DNA of 64,000 bases from Promicromonospora iranensis (GTDB taxonomy: Bacteria; Actinomycetota; Actinomycetes; Actinomycetales; Cellulomonadaceae). Position numbers and translations under genes: made by a program. Where the stretch lies: positions 124,001 through 188,000 of the forward strand of contig NZ_JAJQQP010000010.1 in NCBI RefSeq assembly GCF_028994805.1, in the 5' to 3' direction. The notes under the pieces are model-generated. The model was not told the origin of the DNA, searched no databases, and saw only the letters and a program-made list of their open reading frames with translations. Within the stretch, counting starts at the first letter, position 1. Every line of letters begins with the position of its first letter. This document shows, piece by piece, positions 41,379-50,708 of this stretch.

Positions 41379-41439
41379 GTTGAGTGCTGGGTATTTGTGG
41401 GATCAGAGCGTCCGATCCCACAAATACCCAGCACTCAAC
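41379..41439. repeat. Palindromic repeat, TTGAGTGCTGG family (copy 3, perfect)
   Basis: Perfect 26-bp arms (41379-41404 and 41414-41439, starting GTTGAGTGCTGGGTATTTG) with a nine-base loop. It fills the whole gap between the convergent M13 and pepN genes, eight bases and seven bases from their stops, and probably terminates both. Confidence 0.9.
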
Positions 41440-41445
41440 CGGAGG

Positions 41446-44022
41446 TCAGGCGTCCGTGGACTGGGCCTTCAGGGCTCGGTCCGTGCCTGCCAGGGACTCC
41501 ACGACCAGGCGGCGGAGGGCCGGGGGCGCCTCGGCGTTCGTGTCCAGCCACGCCGCCGTCGCGTCCCGCAGCTCCGCCGACGCCAGCGGCGCCGGGTAGA
41601 AGCCCTCGATGACCTCCTCGGCGATGTGGTAGCTCCGCTCGTTCCACACCTTGAGCACGGCGTCCAGGTACGGCTGCACGACGTCGGCCAGCGCGGCCGG
41701 GTCGTTCACGTGCACGAACCCGAGGCCCGTGTTCCGGATGATCGCGTTCGGCACGTCGGCGTCCACCACGGACGACAACGCGGCCAGCTTGCCCTCGACC
41801 GTCGGCTTCGCGGCCCGTGCGCGCGCAGCTGCCTGGCGGCCGGTGGCGGTGTTGTCGGCCGCGAGCATCTCGTCGATCTCCTGGTCGCCCGCAGCCCCGT
41901 TGAGCACGAGGCCTTCCAGGAGCTCCCACCGGAGGTCGGTGTCGAGGGTCAGCCCGTCGAGGCCGACCGAGCCGTCGAGCAGCCCGGACAGCGTCTCCAC
42001 GTGCGCCGGCGTGGACGCCACGTGCGCGAAGAACTTGACCAGCTGGAACTGGGTGTCGGAGCCGGCCTCGGCCTCGCCCACGAGCGCCCAGAGCGTGTCG
42101 CCCACCTCGGCGAGCGTCGCCGTCCGGGCCGACGGCGCCACGTACTGCTTGGCCGCCAGCACCATCTGGTTGAGCGTGGTCCGAAGCGTCGTCGACTCCG
42201 TCTCGCGGGCGATGCCCCCGAGCACCAGGCGCACGTACTCCGAGGCCGGGACCTCGCCGTCACGCACCGAGTCCCAGACCGAGCCCCACACGAGGGAGCG
42301 GGCCAGCGGGTCCGCGATGTCGGCCAGGTGCTCCAGGGCAACACGCAGCGACGAGGCGTCGAGGCGGATCTTCGCGTAGGCGAGGTCCTCGTCGTTGAGC
42401 AGCACGAGCGCCGGGCGGTCGAGCTCGACGAGCTCCTTCACGTCCGTCCTCGGCCCGTCGACGTCGACCTCGACGAAGTGGGTGCGCACGAGCTCACCGG
42501 CGTCGGACAGGCTGTAGAAGCCGATGCCGAGGCGGTGCGGGCGGATCGTGCGCCACTCGGCGGGCGCCGTCTGCTCGACGACGAACGACATGATGCGGCC
42601 GTGGCTGTCCGTCTCGATGACCGGGCGCAGCGTGTTCACGCCCGCCGTCTCCAGCCAGAGCTTCGACCAGGCCTTGAGGTCGCGGCCGCTGGTCGCCTCC
42701 AGCTCGGTCAGCAGGTCCGGCAGCTCGGTGTTGCCCCACGCGTGCTTGCCGAAGTACGCCGAGACGCCCGAGATGAACGCCTCACGACCCACCCAGGCCA
42801 CGAGCTGCTTGAGCACGGACGCACCCTTGGCGTAGGTGATGCCGTCGAAGTTGACCTGGACGTCCTCGAGGTCCTTGATCTCGGCGACGATCGGGTGCGT
42901 GGACGGCAGCTGGTCCTGCTTGTAGGCCCACGACTTCTCCATCGCGGAGAACGTGGTCCAGGCAGCCTCCCACTCCGTGGCCTCGGCCGTGGCGAGCGTG
43001 GAGACGTACTCCGCGAACGACTCGTTCAGCCACAGGTCGTTCCACCACTTCATGGTGACCAGGTCGCCGAACCACATGTGGGCCAGCTCGTGCAGGATCG
43101 TGACGACCCGGCGCTCGCGCACGGCGTCGGTCACCTTGGAGCGGAACACGTACGACTCCGTGAAGGTCACGCAGCCCGCGTTCTCCATGGCGCCCATGTT
43201 GTACTCGGGCACGAACAGCTGGTCGTACTTGGTGAACGGGTACGGCACACCGAACGTCGACTCGTAGAACTCGAAGCCCTGCCGGGTCTTCTCGAAGATG
43301 TAGTCGGCGTCGAAGTGCGCGGACAGCGACTTGCGGCAGAACGCGCCGAGCGGGATCTCCCGGCCGTCCGACGACGTCAGCGACGAGCGGACCACGGCGT
43401 ACGGGCCGGCCACGAGCGCCGTGATGTACGTCGAGATACGGCCGGTGGGCTCGAAGCTCCAGATGGCGACGTCGCCCTCGGAGCCCTCGGAGCCGTCGGA
43501 CGCGCGGGCCGGGACCGGCACCGGCTCCGGCGTCGGCTCGTTGCTCACGACCTGCCACGCCGCGGGCGCGGTGACGGTGAACTGGAAGGTGGCCTTGAGG
43601 TCCGGCTGCTCGAAGCAGGCGAACACGCGTCGGGCGTCGGGCACCTCGAACTGCGTGTAGAGGTACACCTCGCCGTCCACCGGGTCGACGAAGCGGTGCA
43701 GGCCTTCGCCCGTGTTCGTGTAGCCGCAGTCGGCGACGACGACGAGCTCGTTGTCGGCGGCGAGCCCGTCCAGGGTGATGCGCGAGTCGGCGAACACGGC
43801 GGCCGGGTCCAGCTCGCGGCCGTTCAGCACCACCGATCGCACCGACGGGGCGACCAGGTCGACAAAGGTCGAGGCGCCCTCCGTAGCGGTGAAGCGCACA
43901 GTCGTGGCGGACGCGAAAGTCTCGGGACCGGTGGTCAGGTCCAGCGCGATCTCGTACGACTCGACCGATACGACGCCGGCGCGTTCGACCGCCTCGGCGC
44001 GGGTCAGGTTCTCTCCGGGCAC
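41446..44022 (-). CDS. pepN: Aminopeptidase N (M1 family)
   Basis: The GTG at 44022 with GGAGGG upstream gives 858 residues. M1 zinc aminopeptidase: GAMEN exopeptidase motif at about residue 276, zinc site HELAHMWFGD from residue 311, third ligand in WLNESFAEY, and the ERAP1-like C-terminal helical domain. It trims N-terminal residues from peptides in the cytoplasm. A longer open frame extends into the divergent gene's region and is not used. An acidic Ser/Gly loop (SDGSEGSEGD) follows the N-terminal domain. Confidence 0.95.
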   Translation of the reverse strand: MPGENLTRAEAVERAGVVSVESYEIALDLTTGPETFASATTVRFTATEGASTFVDLVAPSVRSVVLNGRELDPAAVFADSRITLDGLAADNELVVVADCGYTNTGEGLHRFVDPVDGEVYLYTQFEVPDARRVFACFEQPDLKATFQFTVTAPAAWQVVSNEPTPEPVPVPARASDGSEGSEGDVAIWSFEPTGRISTYITALVAGPYAVVRSSLTSSDGREIPLGAFCRKSLSAHFDADYIFEKTRQGFEFYESTFGVPYPFTKYDQLFVPEYNMGAMENAGCVTFTESYVFRSKVTDAVRERRVVTILHELAHMWFGDLVTMKWWNDLWLNESFAEYVSTLATAEATEWEAAWTTFSAMEKSWAYKQDQLPSTHPIVAEIKDLEDVQVNFDGITYAKGASVLKQLVAWVGREAFISGVSAYFGKHAWGNTELPDLLTELEATSGRDLKAWSKLWLETAGVNTLRPVIETDSHGRIMSFVVEQTAPAEWRTIRPHRLGIGFYSLSDAGELVRTHFVEVDVDGPRTDVKELVELDRPALVLLNDEDLAYAKIRLDASSLRVALEHLADIADPLARSLVWGSVWDSVRDGEVPASEYVRLVLGGIARETESTTLRTTLNQMVLAAKQYVAPSARTATLAEVGDTLWALVGEAEAGSDTQFQLVKFFAHVASTPAHVETLSGLLDGSVGLDGLTLDTDLRWELLEGLVLNGAAGDQEIDEMLAADNTATGRQAAARARAAKPTVEGKLAALSSVVDADVPNAIIRNTGLGFVHVNDPAALADVVQPYLDAVLKVWNERSYHIAEEVIEGFYPAPLASAELRDATAAWLDTNAEAPPALRRLVVESLAGTDRALKAQSTDA

Positions 44023-44153
44023 AGGCCCTCCACGTCTGTCTTCTCGTGGGCGCCGGTTGGCGCCCCGCGCGTCCGTTGGGCGCGCCTTTTCGGTTGGCTT
44101 GTCGTCCGGTCTGTGAACTACCTGCGACGACTCGTCGATCATGCCACGCAGGA

Positions 44154-44183
44154 GTAACAGCGAGTAACGCCTTTGTGTACGAT
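44154..44183 (+). promoter_or_regulatory. Direct-repeat box (MtrA/OmpR-type) and -10 upstream of the membrane-anchored protein
   Basis: GTAAC occurs twice exactly one helical turn apart (44154-44158 and 44164-44168, GTAACAGCGAGTAAC), the layout of OmpR-family boxes and close to the actinobacterial MtrA motif. TACGAT (44178-44183) is a plausible -10. MtrA commonly controls cell-envelope genes, which suits the gene downstream. The sites lie in a 208-base divergent region with no other gene. Confidence 0.45.
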
Positions 44184-44230
44184 CGACCGCGGTCGCCCGA
44201 CCGACCGATTTGAGCTGAGGGAGTCGCCTG

Positions 44231-45229
44231 ATGTCCGGCACAGTGCCGCCGCCACCGCCGCCAGGCGGTTGGCCCGACGAGGACCCGGGTGCGTCGCCCC
44301 AGGAGCAGCACCCGCCCACCGCACCCACGCCCGCCCAGCAGGCACCGGTGCAGCGTGTTTCCGCGGCAACCCGCAAACCGCCCGCCATCTCGCCCGCGAA
44401 CCAGTTCTCGCAGGCCGTCACCCCGGCGCCCGCCGCGCCAGGTGCCCCCGTGGTCCAGTCCGTGCACAACGGCGGCGGAGACCCGCAGTACTACACCGAG
44501 CCGTACCAGCAGCAGTACCAGCAGCCGTACCAGCAGGGCTACGCACAGCCCCAGGCCTACGCGCAGCAGGCGCCGCAGGGCGGTCAGTACCCGCCGCAGC
44601 CTTACCCGCCGCAGGGCTACGACCAGTATGGTCAGCCGGTCTACGCCGCGCAGCCGGGCGGCGGCTACCCGCCCGAGCCCCCGCGCGAGCGCAAGAAGCT
44701 CAGCCCGGGCTGGATCGCCTTCATCGCCCTGGACGTGGTGCTCGTCATCGCCGCGATCGTGTTCGCGGTGAACCTGCTGGGCCAGCCCGACGACACCCAG
44801 GAGAGCAGCGGCACGCCGGCCGCGGAGCAGCCGGCGTCGCCGGAGCCCGAGGAGGGTCTGGAGACCGGCGGTGGTGCCGGCGTCGAGACGTTCGCCGCAC
44901 CCTCGCTGAACATCACGTGCACGATCTCGGCGGACGCTGCCACGTGCGGCATCGCGCAGCTCAACCAGAAGCCGGCACCGGACGCCACCTGCGACGGCGC
45001 CTCCGGCTACGTGGCGAAGGTCGACCCGAGCGGCAACGTGACCCAGCCGTGCGTCGACAAGAAGAACCAGCCCAAGAAGGCGGGCGGGGACATCGCGATC
45101 CTCGAGTACGGGGCGCAGAAGAAGGCGCACGGCTTCACCTGCCTCAGCGACCAGAGCGGCATGAAGTGCGTCGCCGACGAGAGCGGCAGCGGCTTCTCGA
45201 TCGCTCGCGCGGGCATCGGCTCCGCCTGA
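44231..45229 (+). CDS. Membrane-anchored protein with Pro/Gln/Tyr-rich cytoplasmic part and Cys-rich outer domain
   Basis: The 332-residue product is not recognised as a named family. The first ~155 residues are disordered and rich in Pro, Gln, Tyr and Ala (repeats such as YQQQYQQPYQQGY). One membrane helix follows (LSPGWIAFIALDVVLVIAAIVFAVNLL), then an acidic linker and an extracytoplasmic domain of ~110 residues with six Cys (ITCTI, TCGIA, TCDGA, PCVDK, TCLSD, KCVAD), likely three disulfides. The layout is like actinobacterial envelope proteins of unknown role. ATG with GAGGGAG upstream. Confidence 0.75.
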   Translation: MSGTVPPPPPPGGWPDEDPGASPQEQHPPTAPTPAQQAPVQRVSAATRKPPAISPANQFSQAVTPAPAAPGAPVVQSVHNGGGDPQYYTEPYQQQYQQPYQQGYAQPQAYAQQAPQGGQYPPQPYPPQGYDQYGQPVYAAQPGGGYPPEPPRERKKLSPGWIAFIALDVVLVIAAIVFAVNLLGQPDDTQESSGTPAAEQPASPEPEEGLETGGGAGVETFAAPSLNITCTISADAATCGIAQLNQKPAPDATCDGASGYVAKVDPSGNVTQPCVDKKNQPKKAGGDIAILEYGAQKKAHGFTCLSDQSGMKCVADESGSGFSIARAGIGSA

Positions 45230-45292
45230 CCGGTCTCCCGAGGCCGAGGCGACACCGCCGAAGCAGGCAACGAACAGGCCAGACCGCGAGAA

Positions 45293-45334
45293 CAGTGCTG
45301 TGGCGCACCCCGCCCGGGGTGCGCCACAGCACTG
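45293..45334. terminator. Bidirectional hairpin terminator (20-bp stem)
   Basis: CAGTGCTGTGGCGCACCCCG and its exact complement form a tight stem with a very short loop, between the convergent genes ending at 45229 and 45360. Confidence 0.85.
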
Positions 45335-45359
45335 TCTTGCCGACTACCTCGCCAGACGA

Positions 45360-47639
45360 CTACCTCGGCGGATCGACCTCCGGCTCCTCCTCGTTCATCA
45401 CGCCCACGAGCGACCGCAGACGCGCGTTGCCGAACAGGTCCTCGAGCAGCACCACGGTGCCCGCTGAGTCCGCCAGCGGGACCTTCCAGTTCGGGTACTC
45501 GGTGTCCGTCCCGGGCTGGTTCTGGGCACGCCGCTCCCCCACCGCGTCGGTCAGGTACACCCCGACCAGCGCGGCCGGCGTGTCCTTGAGGAAGCGGTGC
45601 AGGCCCTCGACCAGCTCGCGCTCGGACGGGTCGAAGGTCGTCAGCCCGCGGCGGGACAGCGCCTCCACGAGCGACTCCCGCTCCGCGCGCGCTTGCCCCC
45701 GCAGCACCGTCGGCTCCTCGGTGAGCAGGCCGAGCCGCTCGCGCAGGTCCACGTGCTCGCCGGCCAGGTACCCGGCGGTCGGCGGCAGGTCGTGGGTGGT
45801 CACCGTCGCCAACGCCGCCCTGCGGTAGGCCTCCGGCTCGACGGGGGCGCCGGCGGCGTCGCGCTCGAAGAGCAGCACGGAGGTGCCGAAGATGCCGCGC
45901 TCCTCCAGGTAGTCGCGGATCCACGGCTCGAAGGTGCCCAGGTCCTCGCCGATGACGGTCACCCCGGCGCGCTGCGCCTCCAGGCACAGGATGCCGATCA
46001 GCGCCTCGTGGTCGTAGGTGACGTACGCACCGGCCGAGGCGCGCGCTCCGCCCGGGATCCACCACAGGCGGAAGAGCCCGAGGATGTGGTCGATGCGCAG
46101 CGCGCCGCAGTGCCGCAGCACCGTGCGCAGCATCTCGCGGTAGGGCGCGTAGCCCGCCTTCGCGAGAGCCCGCGGGTGCCACGGCGGCTGGGACCAGTTC
46201 TGGCCCTGCTGGTTGTACATGTCCGGCGGAGCACCGACGGAGACGCCCTGGGCGAGCACCCCGGCGTCGGCCCAGGCGTCGGCGCCGTGCGAGGCCGAGC
46301 CCACCGCGAGGTCCTTGAGCAGGCCGAGCCGCATGCCGGCGTCGAGCCCGGCCCGGTGCGCGGCGCGGAGCTGCTCGTCGGCGACCCACTGGAGCCAGCA
46401 GTAGAACTGGACCCGCTCCGAGAGCGCGTTGCGCAGCGTGGTCACCGCGGACGACGACGGGTCGGCGAGCTCCGGCGGCCAGTCGCGGCCGTCGAGGTGC
46501 TCCGTGATGGCGCACCATGTCGCGAAGTCGACCAGGCCCTTGCCCTGCTCCAGCACGAACTCGTCGAACGCCGTCTGCCGGGCGGCCGACCGCTTCGCCG
46601 TCCAGACGACCTCCAGCGCGGCCTTCTTGGCCTCCCAGATGGCGTCCCGGTCGATCGGCCCGGAGTCCTCGGACAGCTCCCGGACGGGCTCGCCCGCCCA
46701 TTCCACGAGCGACCGGTCGGCCGCGGAGAGATACGCCGTCTCACGAATGTCCTCGACGCGGATGTACAGCGGCGACATGAACCGCCGCGACGTCGGCAGG
46801 TAGGGGCTCGGTGTCACCGGCAGCACCGGCTCGGTGGCGTGCAGGGGGTTGATCCCGACGAAGTCCGCCCCGCCGTTGTGCGCCGTCTGCCAGGCGAGGT
46901 CGCCCAGGTCCGCGAGGTCGCCCATGCCCCAGGAGTCCTTGGACCGCACGGAGTAGAGCTGGACCATGAAGCCCCAGGCCTGCTTGCGGGCCACCTTCTT
47001 GCGCAGCTCCAGCCGCTCGGGGGTGACCACGAGCGGGGTCCGCGCCGTCTGCCCGCCCGACTCGGCGTGCAGCGTGTGCCAGCCGAGCGGCAGGTCGGCC
47101 GGGACCGTGAACGTGGCCCGCGCGACCTTGCGGCTGTCCACGGTGCGGGGCTCGGCGTAGACGTCGGCCTGCCGCAGCTGGACCCGGGGGCCGCGCACCA
47201 CGGCGAACGAGCCGGTAGCGGTCGCCTGCGGCGCCGTCACGCGCCAGGGAGTGGCACTCGCGGGCACCACGGGCTGCTCGGACTGCTCGAGCTCGATCCA
47301 CGCCGTGACGTCCGCGCCCTCCGCGACGTGCACCGGGACCTGCACCTCCCGGCCCTCCCGCGTCACGACGGTGGGCGGCAGCATCGAGCGCCACTCGTCG
47401 TCGCGGACCCGGTCCAGGCTCGCCGCGACGGCGCCCGGCGTCGACGCCGGTACGTCGAGCGCCTCCAGCACCGCGACGACCGTCGACACGCTGACCTGCT
47501 GCAGGCGGCCGTCGTGGTCGGTGTACTCGCACTGCACGCCGAGGGCGGCAGCCAGCTCGGTCAGCTCCGGAGGCACGGTGGAGCCGTCTCCGGCAGGCCC
47601 GGGCATCGGTTCGTCGGTCACAAGGAAAGATCTTGCCAT
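45360..47639 (-). CDS. malQ: 4-alpha-glucanotransferase (amylomaltase, GH77)
   Basis: The 759-residue product transfers maltodextrin segments between glucans. An N-terminal beta-sandwich region (about 1-180) precedes the GH77 barrel. Family features: WGMGDLADLGDLAWQTAHNGGADFVGINPLHAT, SPYLPTSRRFMSPLYIRVEDI, the nucleophile Asp in LRIDHILGLFRLWWIPGG, the acid Glu in VIGEDLGTFEPWI and the final THDLPPTAGYLAG. The ATG at 47639 is used, with GCAGG just before. No maltose transporter or phosphorylase gene is adjacent, so it is not in a classic mal operon. Confidence 0.95.
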   Translation of the reverse strand: MARSFLVTDEPMPGPAGDGSTVPPELTELAAALGVQCEYTDHDGRLQQVSVSTVVAVLEALDVPASTPGAVAASLDRVRDDEWRSMLPPTVVTREGREVQVPVHVAEGADVTAWIELEQSEQPVVPASATPWRVTAPQATATGSFAVVRGPRVQLRQADVYAEPRTVDSRKVARATFTVPADLPLGWHTLHAESGGQTARTPLVVTPERLELRKKVARKQAWGFMVQLYSVRSKDSWGMGDLADLGDLAWQTAHNGGADFVGINPLHATEPVLPVTPSPYLPTSRRFMSPLYIRVEDIRETAYLSAADRSLVEWAGEPVRELSEDSGPIDRDAIWEAKKAALEVVWTAKRSAARQTAFDEFVLEQGKGLVDFATWCAITEHLDGRDWPPELADPSSSAVTTLRNALSERVQFYCWLQWVADEQLRAAHRAGLDAGMRLGLLKDLAVGSASHGADAWADAGVLAQGVSVGAPPDMYNQQGQNWSQPPWHPRALAKAGYAPYREMLRTVLRHCGALRIDHILGLFRLWWIPGGARASAGAYVTYDHEALIGILCLEAQRAGVTVIGEDLGTFEPWIRDYLEERGIFGTSVLLFERDAAGAPVEPEAYRRAALATVTTHDLPPTAGYLAGEHVDLRERLGLLTEEPTVLRGQARAERESLVEALSRRGLTTFDPSERELVEGLHRFLKDTPAALVGVYLTDAVGERRAQNQPGTDTEYPNWKVPLADSAGTVVLLEDLFGNARLRSLVGVMNEEEPEVDPPR

Positions 47640-47758
47640 CAACCTGCGCTCACCGGGCGCAACGTGGGCGTGTCCGACGAATTGACAGCATCAGAGCCTG
47701 GCCCGGCCCGCCGGAGCGGCCGACGGCTGGACCGACGGCGCGGACGCTCGTCCGGAGG

Positions 47759-48799
47759 TCAGGCGGACCCGGCCTGGTCCTGCGCGGCCTCGTCGTACGG
47801 CACCGTCGACGAGGCCAGGACGACGCCGGCGTCCAGCAGGGCCGCGTGCGCCGCCACGCGGAGCGACCTGGCGACGAGCCACTGCTGCGCGGGGCGCACC
47901 TGCGCGTGCAGCGTGAAGGTCAGGCCCAGGGTGTCCACCGCGTCGACGCCCCGTACCGAGGGCGTCTCCAGGAGGCTGTCGGCGATCTCGGGGTCGTTCT
48001 TCACGCGGTCGACGGCGCGGCCCAGCGCGGCGCGGACGACGTCGACGTCGGTCCCGAGCGGGACCTGCACCGAGGCCACCGCGCGGCTCCACTCCTGGGT
48101 GCTGTTCCCGGCGCGCAGGATCTCGCCGTTGCGGACGTACCAGAGGGTGCCGTCGAAGGCGCGCACCTGGGTGAGCCGCAGGCCCATCGCCTCCACCGTG
48201 CCGACCACGCCGCCGCCGAGGTCCACGATGTCACCCACCCCGAACTGGTCCTCGATCAGGAGGAAGATGCCCGAGAGGAAGTCCTTGACCAGGCTCTGCG
48301 CGCCGAAGCCGATGGCGACGCCCGCCACGCCCGCGGTGGCCAGCAGCGGCGCGATGTTCAGCCCGATGGTCTGGAGGACGTACAGCACCATGATGGCGCC
48401 CACCACGATGTTGACCGACGAGTTGAGCACCGAGCCGACGGTCCGCGCGCGCTGGGCGCGCCGTTCGGCCGCCCGGGGGTTGGTCACGTTCAGGGCGTCG
48501 GCCAGGGCCTGCGGCGACATGAGCATGTTCTTGCGGCGCCGTTTGCCGCTCCCGCCGAGGGCAGGGGTGGCACCCGTGGTGGTACCGACCGGGTCGGCGA
48601 CGTTCTCCACCACCCGCGGCTTCTGGCCGATGGCGATGCGCTCGGTGAGAGAGGTGATGACGCGACGCAGGACGTAGATCGTGACCATGCCGATCACGAC
48701 GGTCAGGATCACCGTGAGGGGCTTGTCCAGGAACCAGGACCAGAAGTCCTCGGCGCTGTCGAAGACGGTGGCAGCAAGAGACTCGAACACGCCTGCCAA
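47759..48799 (-). CDS. Small-conductance mechanosensitive channel (MscS family)
   Basis: The 346-residue membrane protein has an N-terminal helix ([22 protein letters not shown]), a basic loop, a second helix ([25 protein letters not shown]) and the MscS pore helix [35 protein letters not shown] with the typical Gly/Ala packing and the downstream kink. The beta domain [39 protein letters not shown] is canonical. It releases solutes on hypo-osmotic shock. The start is TTG 48799 or GTG 48790; neither has a convincing ribosome binding site. Confidence 0.9.
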   Translation of the reverse strand: MAGVFESLAATVFDSAEDFWSWFLDKPLTVILTVVIGMVTIYVLRRVITSLTERIAIGQKPRVVENVADPVGTTTGATPALGGSGKRRRKNMLMSPQALADALNVTNPRAAERRAQRARTVGSVLNSSVNIVVGAIMVLYVLQTIGLNIAPLLATAGVAGVAIGFGAQSLVKDFLSGIFLLIEDQFGVGDIVDLGGGVVGTVEAMGLRLTQVRAFDGTLWYVRNGEILRAGNSTQEWSRAVASVQVPLGTDVDVVRAALGRAVDRVKNDPEIADSLLETPSVRGVDAVDTLGLTFTLHAQVRPAQQWLVARSLRVAAHAALLDAGVVLASSTVPYDEAAQDQAGSA

Positions 48800-48917
48800 C
48801 CTACTCGGGTCGGGATGTCGGATCGGACATCTCCGGCCGCGTGCGAGGGACTACTGCGCGATTTTCACAGGGCGTTCGCCTCACGGGCGCGTGCGGCAGC
48901 CCGATCGTGAGGCCGGT

Positions 48918-48945
48918 CACGGGCCCGGGTACGCCCGGGCCCGTG
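48918..48945 (-). terminator. Hairpin terminator after the EIIB gene
   Basis: A perfect 12-bp stem CACGGGCCCGGG/CCCGGGCCCGTG with a TACG-type tetraloop lies three bases after the EIIB stop. Confidence 0.8.
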
Positions 48946-48948
48946 CCG

Positions 48949-49182
48949 TCACACCCTGAGCGTGTCGAGCTCCGCCGCGAGGCTGTCCGCCTCGGGCCCG
49001 ACGATCACCTGGACCACCCGGCCGGACCGGACCACGCCGAACGCGCCGGAGGACTTCAGCCCCGGCTCGTCCACGAGGGACGGATCGCTCACCTCTACTC
49101 GGAGCCGAGTGATGCACGGCTCCAGCTCGACGACGTTCGAGGTCCCTCCGAGTGCCGCAAGGATCTGGTCAGCCTTGGTCAT
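48949..49182 (-). CDS. Orphan PTS EIIB domain (glucose/GlcNAc family)
   Basis: The 77-residue stand-alone EIIB has the phosphorylated Cys23 in [56 protein letters not shown], which is the whole glucose-family IIB fold. It would accept phosphate from a IIA protein and pass it to sugar bound in a membrane IIC protein. No IIA, IIC or HPr gene is near, so the partner is elsewhere or the protein has a regulatory role. ATG start; a terminator follows directly. Confidence 0.9.
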   Translation of the reverse strand: MTKADQILAALGGTSNVVELEPCITRLRVEVSDPSLVDEPGLKSSGAFGVVRSGRVVQVIVGPEADSLAAELDTLRV

Positions 49183-49335
49183 GTCTCAACTCCCACCGTG
49201 CGTCGCTGCAGGTCTACGACCAGCCTAGCGGTGCTGGCAAGCGTTTGGCCCCCGCGACTGTCGACTCGGTCACAAGAGACCGCGTTTCACACCGCCGTCA
49301 TCGTGCTGTCACCGTCCAGTGGCAGGATGACGGAC

Positions 49336-49719
49336 GTGACACAGGAATCCTTCTTCGACGCCGTGGGCGGCCACGACACGTTCGTGCGTCTCGTCGACGC
49401 GTTCTACGACGGCGTCGCCCACGACCCGGTGCTGCGTCCCATGTATCCCGAGGAGGACCTGGGACCGGCCAAGGAGCGTCTGACGATGTTCCTCGAGCAG
49501 TACTGGGGCGGCCCCACCACCTACTCGGCGCAGCGCGGTCACCCGCGCCTGCGCATGCGACACATGCCGTTCAAGGTCAATCCCGACGCCCGCGACCGCT
49601 GGCTCGCGCACATGCGGACCGCCGTCGACTCGCTCGGCCTCGCGCCGATCCACGAGTCGCAGCTGTGGGACTACCTGGAGCGCGCCGCCTTCAGCATGAT
49701 CAACACGTTCGAAGACTGA
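49336..49719 (+). CDS. glbO: Truncated haemoglobin, group II
   Basis: From the GTG at 49336 (AGGA nine bases upstream) the product has 127 residues. Features of trHbO: B10 Tyr (DAFYDGV, residue 24), Tyr at CD1 (RPMYPEED), proximal His (RMRHMPF, residue 76) and Trp at G8 (RDRWLAHM). It binds haem and probably handles O2, NO or peroxide. An ATG nine bases upstream is a possible alternative start but lacks room for a ribosome binding site. The thioesterase gene follows after 29 bases, likely in the same transcript. Confidence 0.92.
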   Translation: MTQESFFDAVGGHDTFVRLVDAFYDGVAHDPVLRPMYPEEDLGPAKERLTMFLEQYWGGPTTYSAQRGHPRLRMRHMPFKVNPDARDRWLAHMRTAVDSLGLAPIHESQLWDYLERAAFSMINTFED

Positions 49720-49748
49720 CCAGAGGAACGACGAGGAGACGCCCGTTC

Positions 49749-50708
49749 GTGGACGCCACCACCCCTGACCCGACCTCCGGCGGCACCGCGCCGGACCGCC
49801 AGCCCGACGCCCTCGACCGCCTGCTGCAGGTGCTCGACCTGCGGCACCTCGAGGGCTGGGGCCCGCGCGGCGAGGAGGACGTGCTGCGCGGCGACAGCAT
49901 GCCCGGCCCCGCCAATCGCGCCTACGGCGGCCAGGTGCTGGCGCAGGCCATCCTCGCTGCCGACCGCACGGTCCCGGACGGCCGCCTGATCCACTCGCTG
50001 CACGGCTACTTCCTGCGCGAGGGCCGCGTCGAGGAGCCCATCGACTTCGCCGTCGAGCGGCTCCGTGACGGGCGCTCGTTCAGCGCCCGTCGCACCCACG
50101 CCATCCAGTTCGGCAAGCCGATCCTGTCGATGATCGCGTCGTTCCAGGACGACCAGCCCGGCTACGAGCACGCGATGCCGATGCCCGACGACGTCCCGCC
50201 GCCCGACGAGGTCCGCTCGGCCTTCGACGAGCTCTCCAGCCTGCCGGAGGGGGTAGCGGTCCGGGCCCAGTTCTGGACCGACTCGGCCTTCGAGCTGCGG
50301 CACGTGGGCGGCTCGCTGTACCTGCGCCCGGATACCGCGGTGGCCGACGGCGGTACGCCGCCCGCCACCCAGATGGTCTGGATGCGCACGCGCCGCCCGC
50401 TGGAGAACAAGGACCAGGCGATGCACCGCGCCCTGCTGGCCTTCGCGTGCGACCAGCTCATGCTCGAACCCGCGCTGCGGGCCGCCGGCAGGTCGTGGCA
50501 GGACGTCGGCGCCTCGGTGCCGATGGCCAGCCTCGACCACGGCATGTGGTGGCACCGCGACGTCCGGGTCGACGAGTGGATGCTGTTCGTCCAGACCTCG
50601 CCCACGGCCCAGGGCGGCCGTGCCCTGGGCACCGCGAAGGTCTACACGCAGGACGGCGCCCTCGTCGCCTCGGCGGGCCAGGAAGGCATGATCCGGCTGC
50701 CTGCCTAG
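49749..50708 (+). CDS. tesB: Acyl-CoA thioesterase II (TesB-like, double hot-dog)
   Basis: The 319-residue protein hydrolyses acyl-CoA. It has two hot-dog domains: RAYGGQVLAQAILAADRTVPDGRLIHSLHGYFLREG and the C-terminal ASLDHGMWWHRDVRVDEWMLFVQTSPTAQGGRALGTAKVYTQDGALVASAGQEGMIR. The catalytic Asp (SLDHGMWWHR), the QTSP Thr and the Gln in ASAGQEG correspond to the family's active site. Start GTG 49749 with GAGGA upstream. Its TAG shares the palindrome CTAG with the stop of the convergent gene. Confidence 0.93.
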   Translation: MDATTPDPTSGGTAPDRQPDALDRLLQVLDLRHLEGWGPRGEEDVLRGDSMPGPANRAYGGQVLAQAILAADRTVPDGRLIHSLHGYFLREGRVEEPIDFAVERLRDGRSFSARRTHAIQFGKPILSMIASFQDDQPGYEHAMPMPDDVPPPDEVRSAFDELSSLPEGVAVRAQFWTDSAFELRHVGGSLYLRPDTAVADGGTPPATQMVWMRTRRPLENKDQAMHRALLAFACDQLMLEPALRAAGRSWQDVGASVPMASLDHGMWWHRDVRVDEWMLFVQTSPTAQGGRALGTAKVYTQDGALVASAGQEGMIRLPA

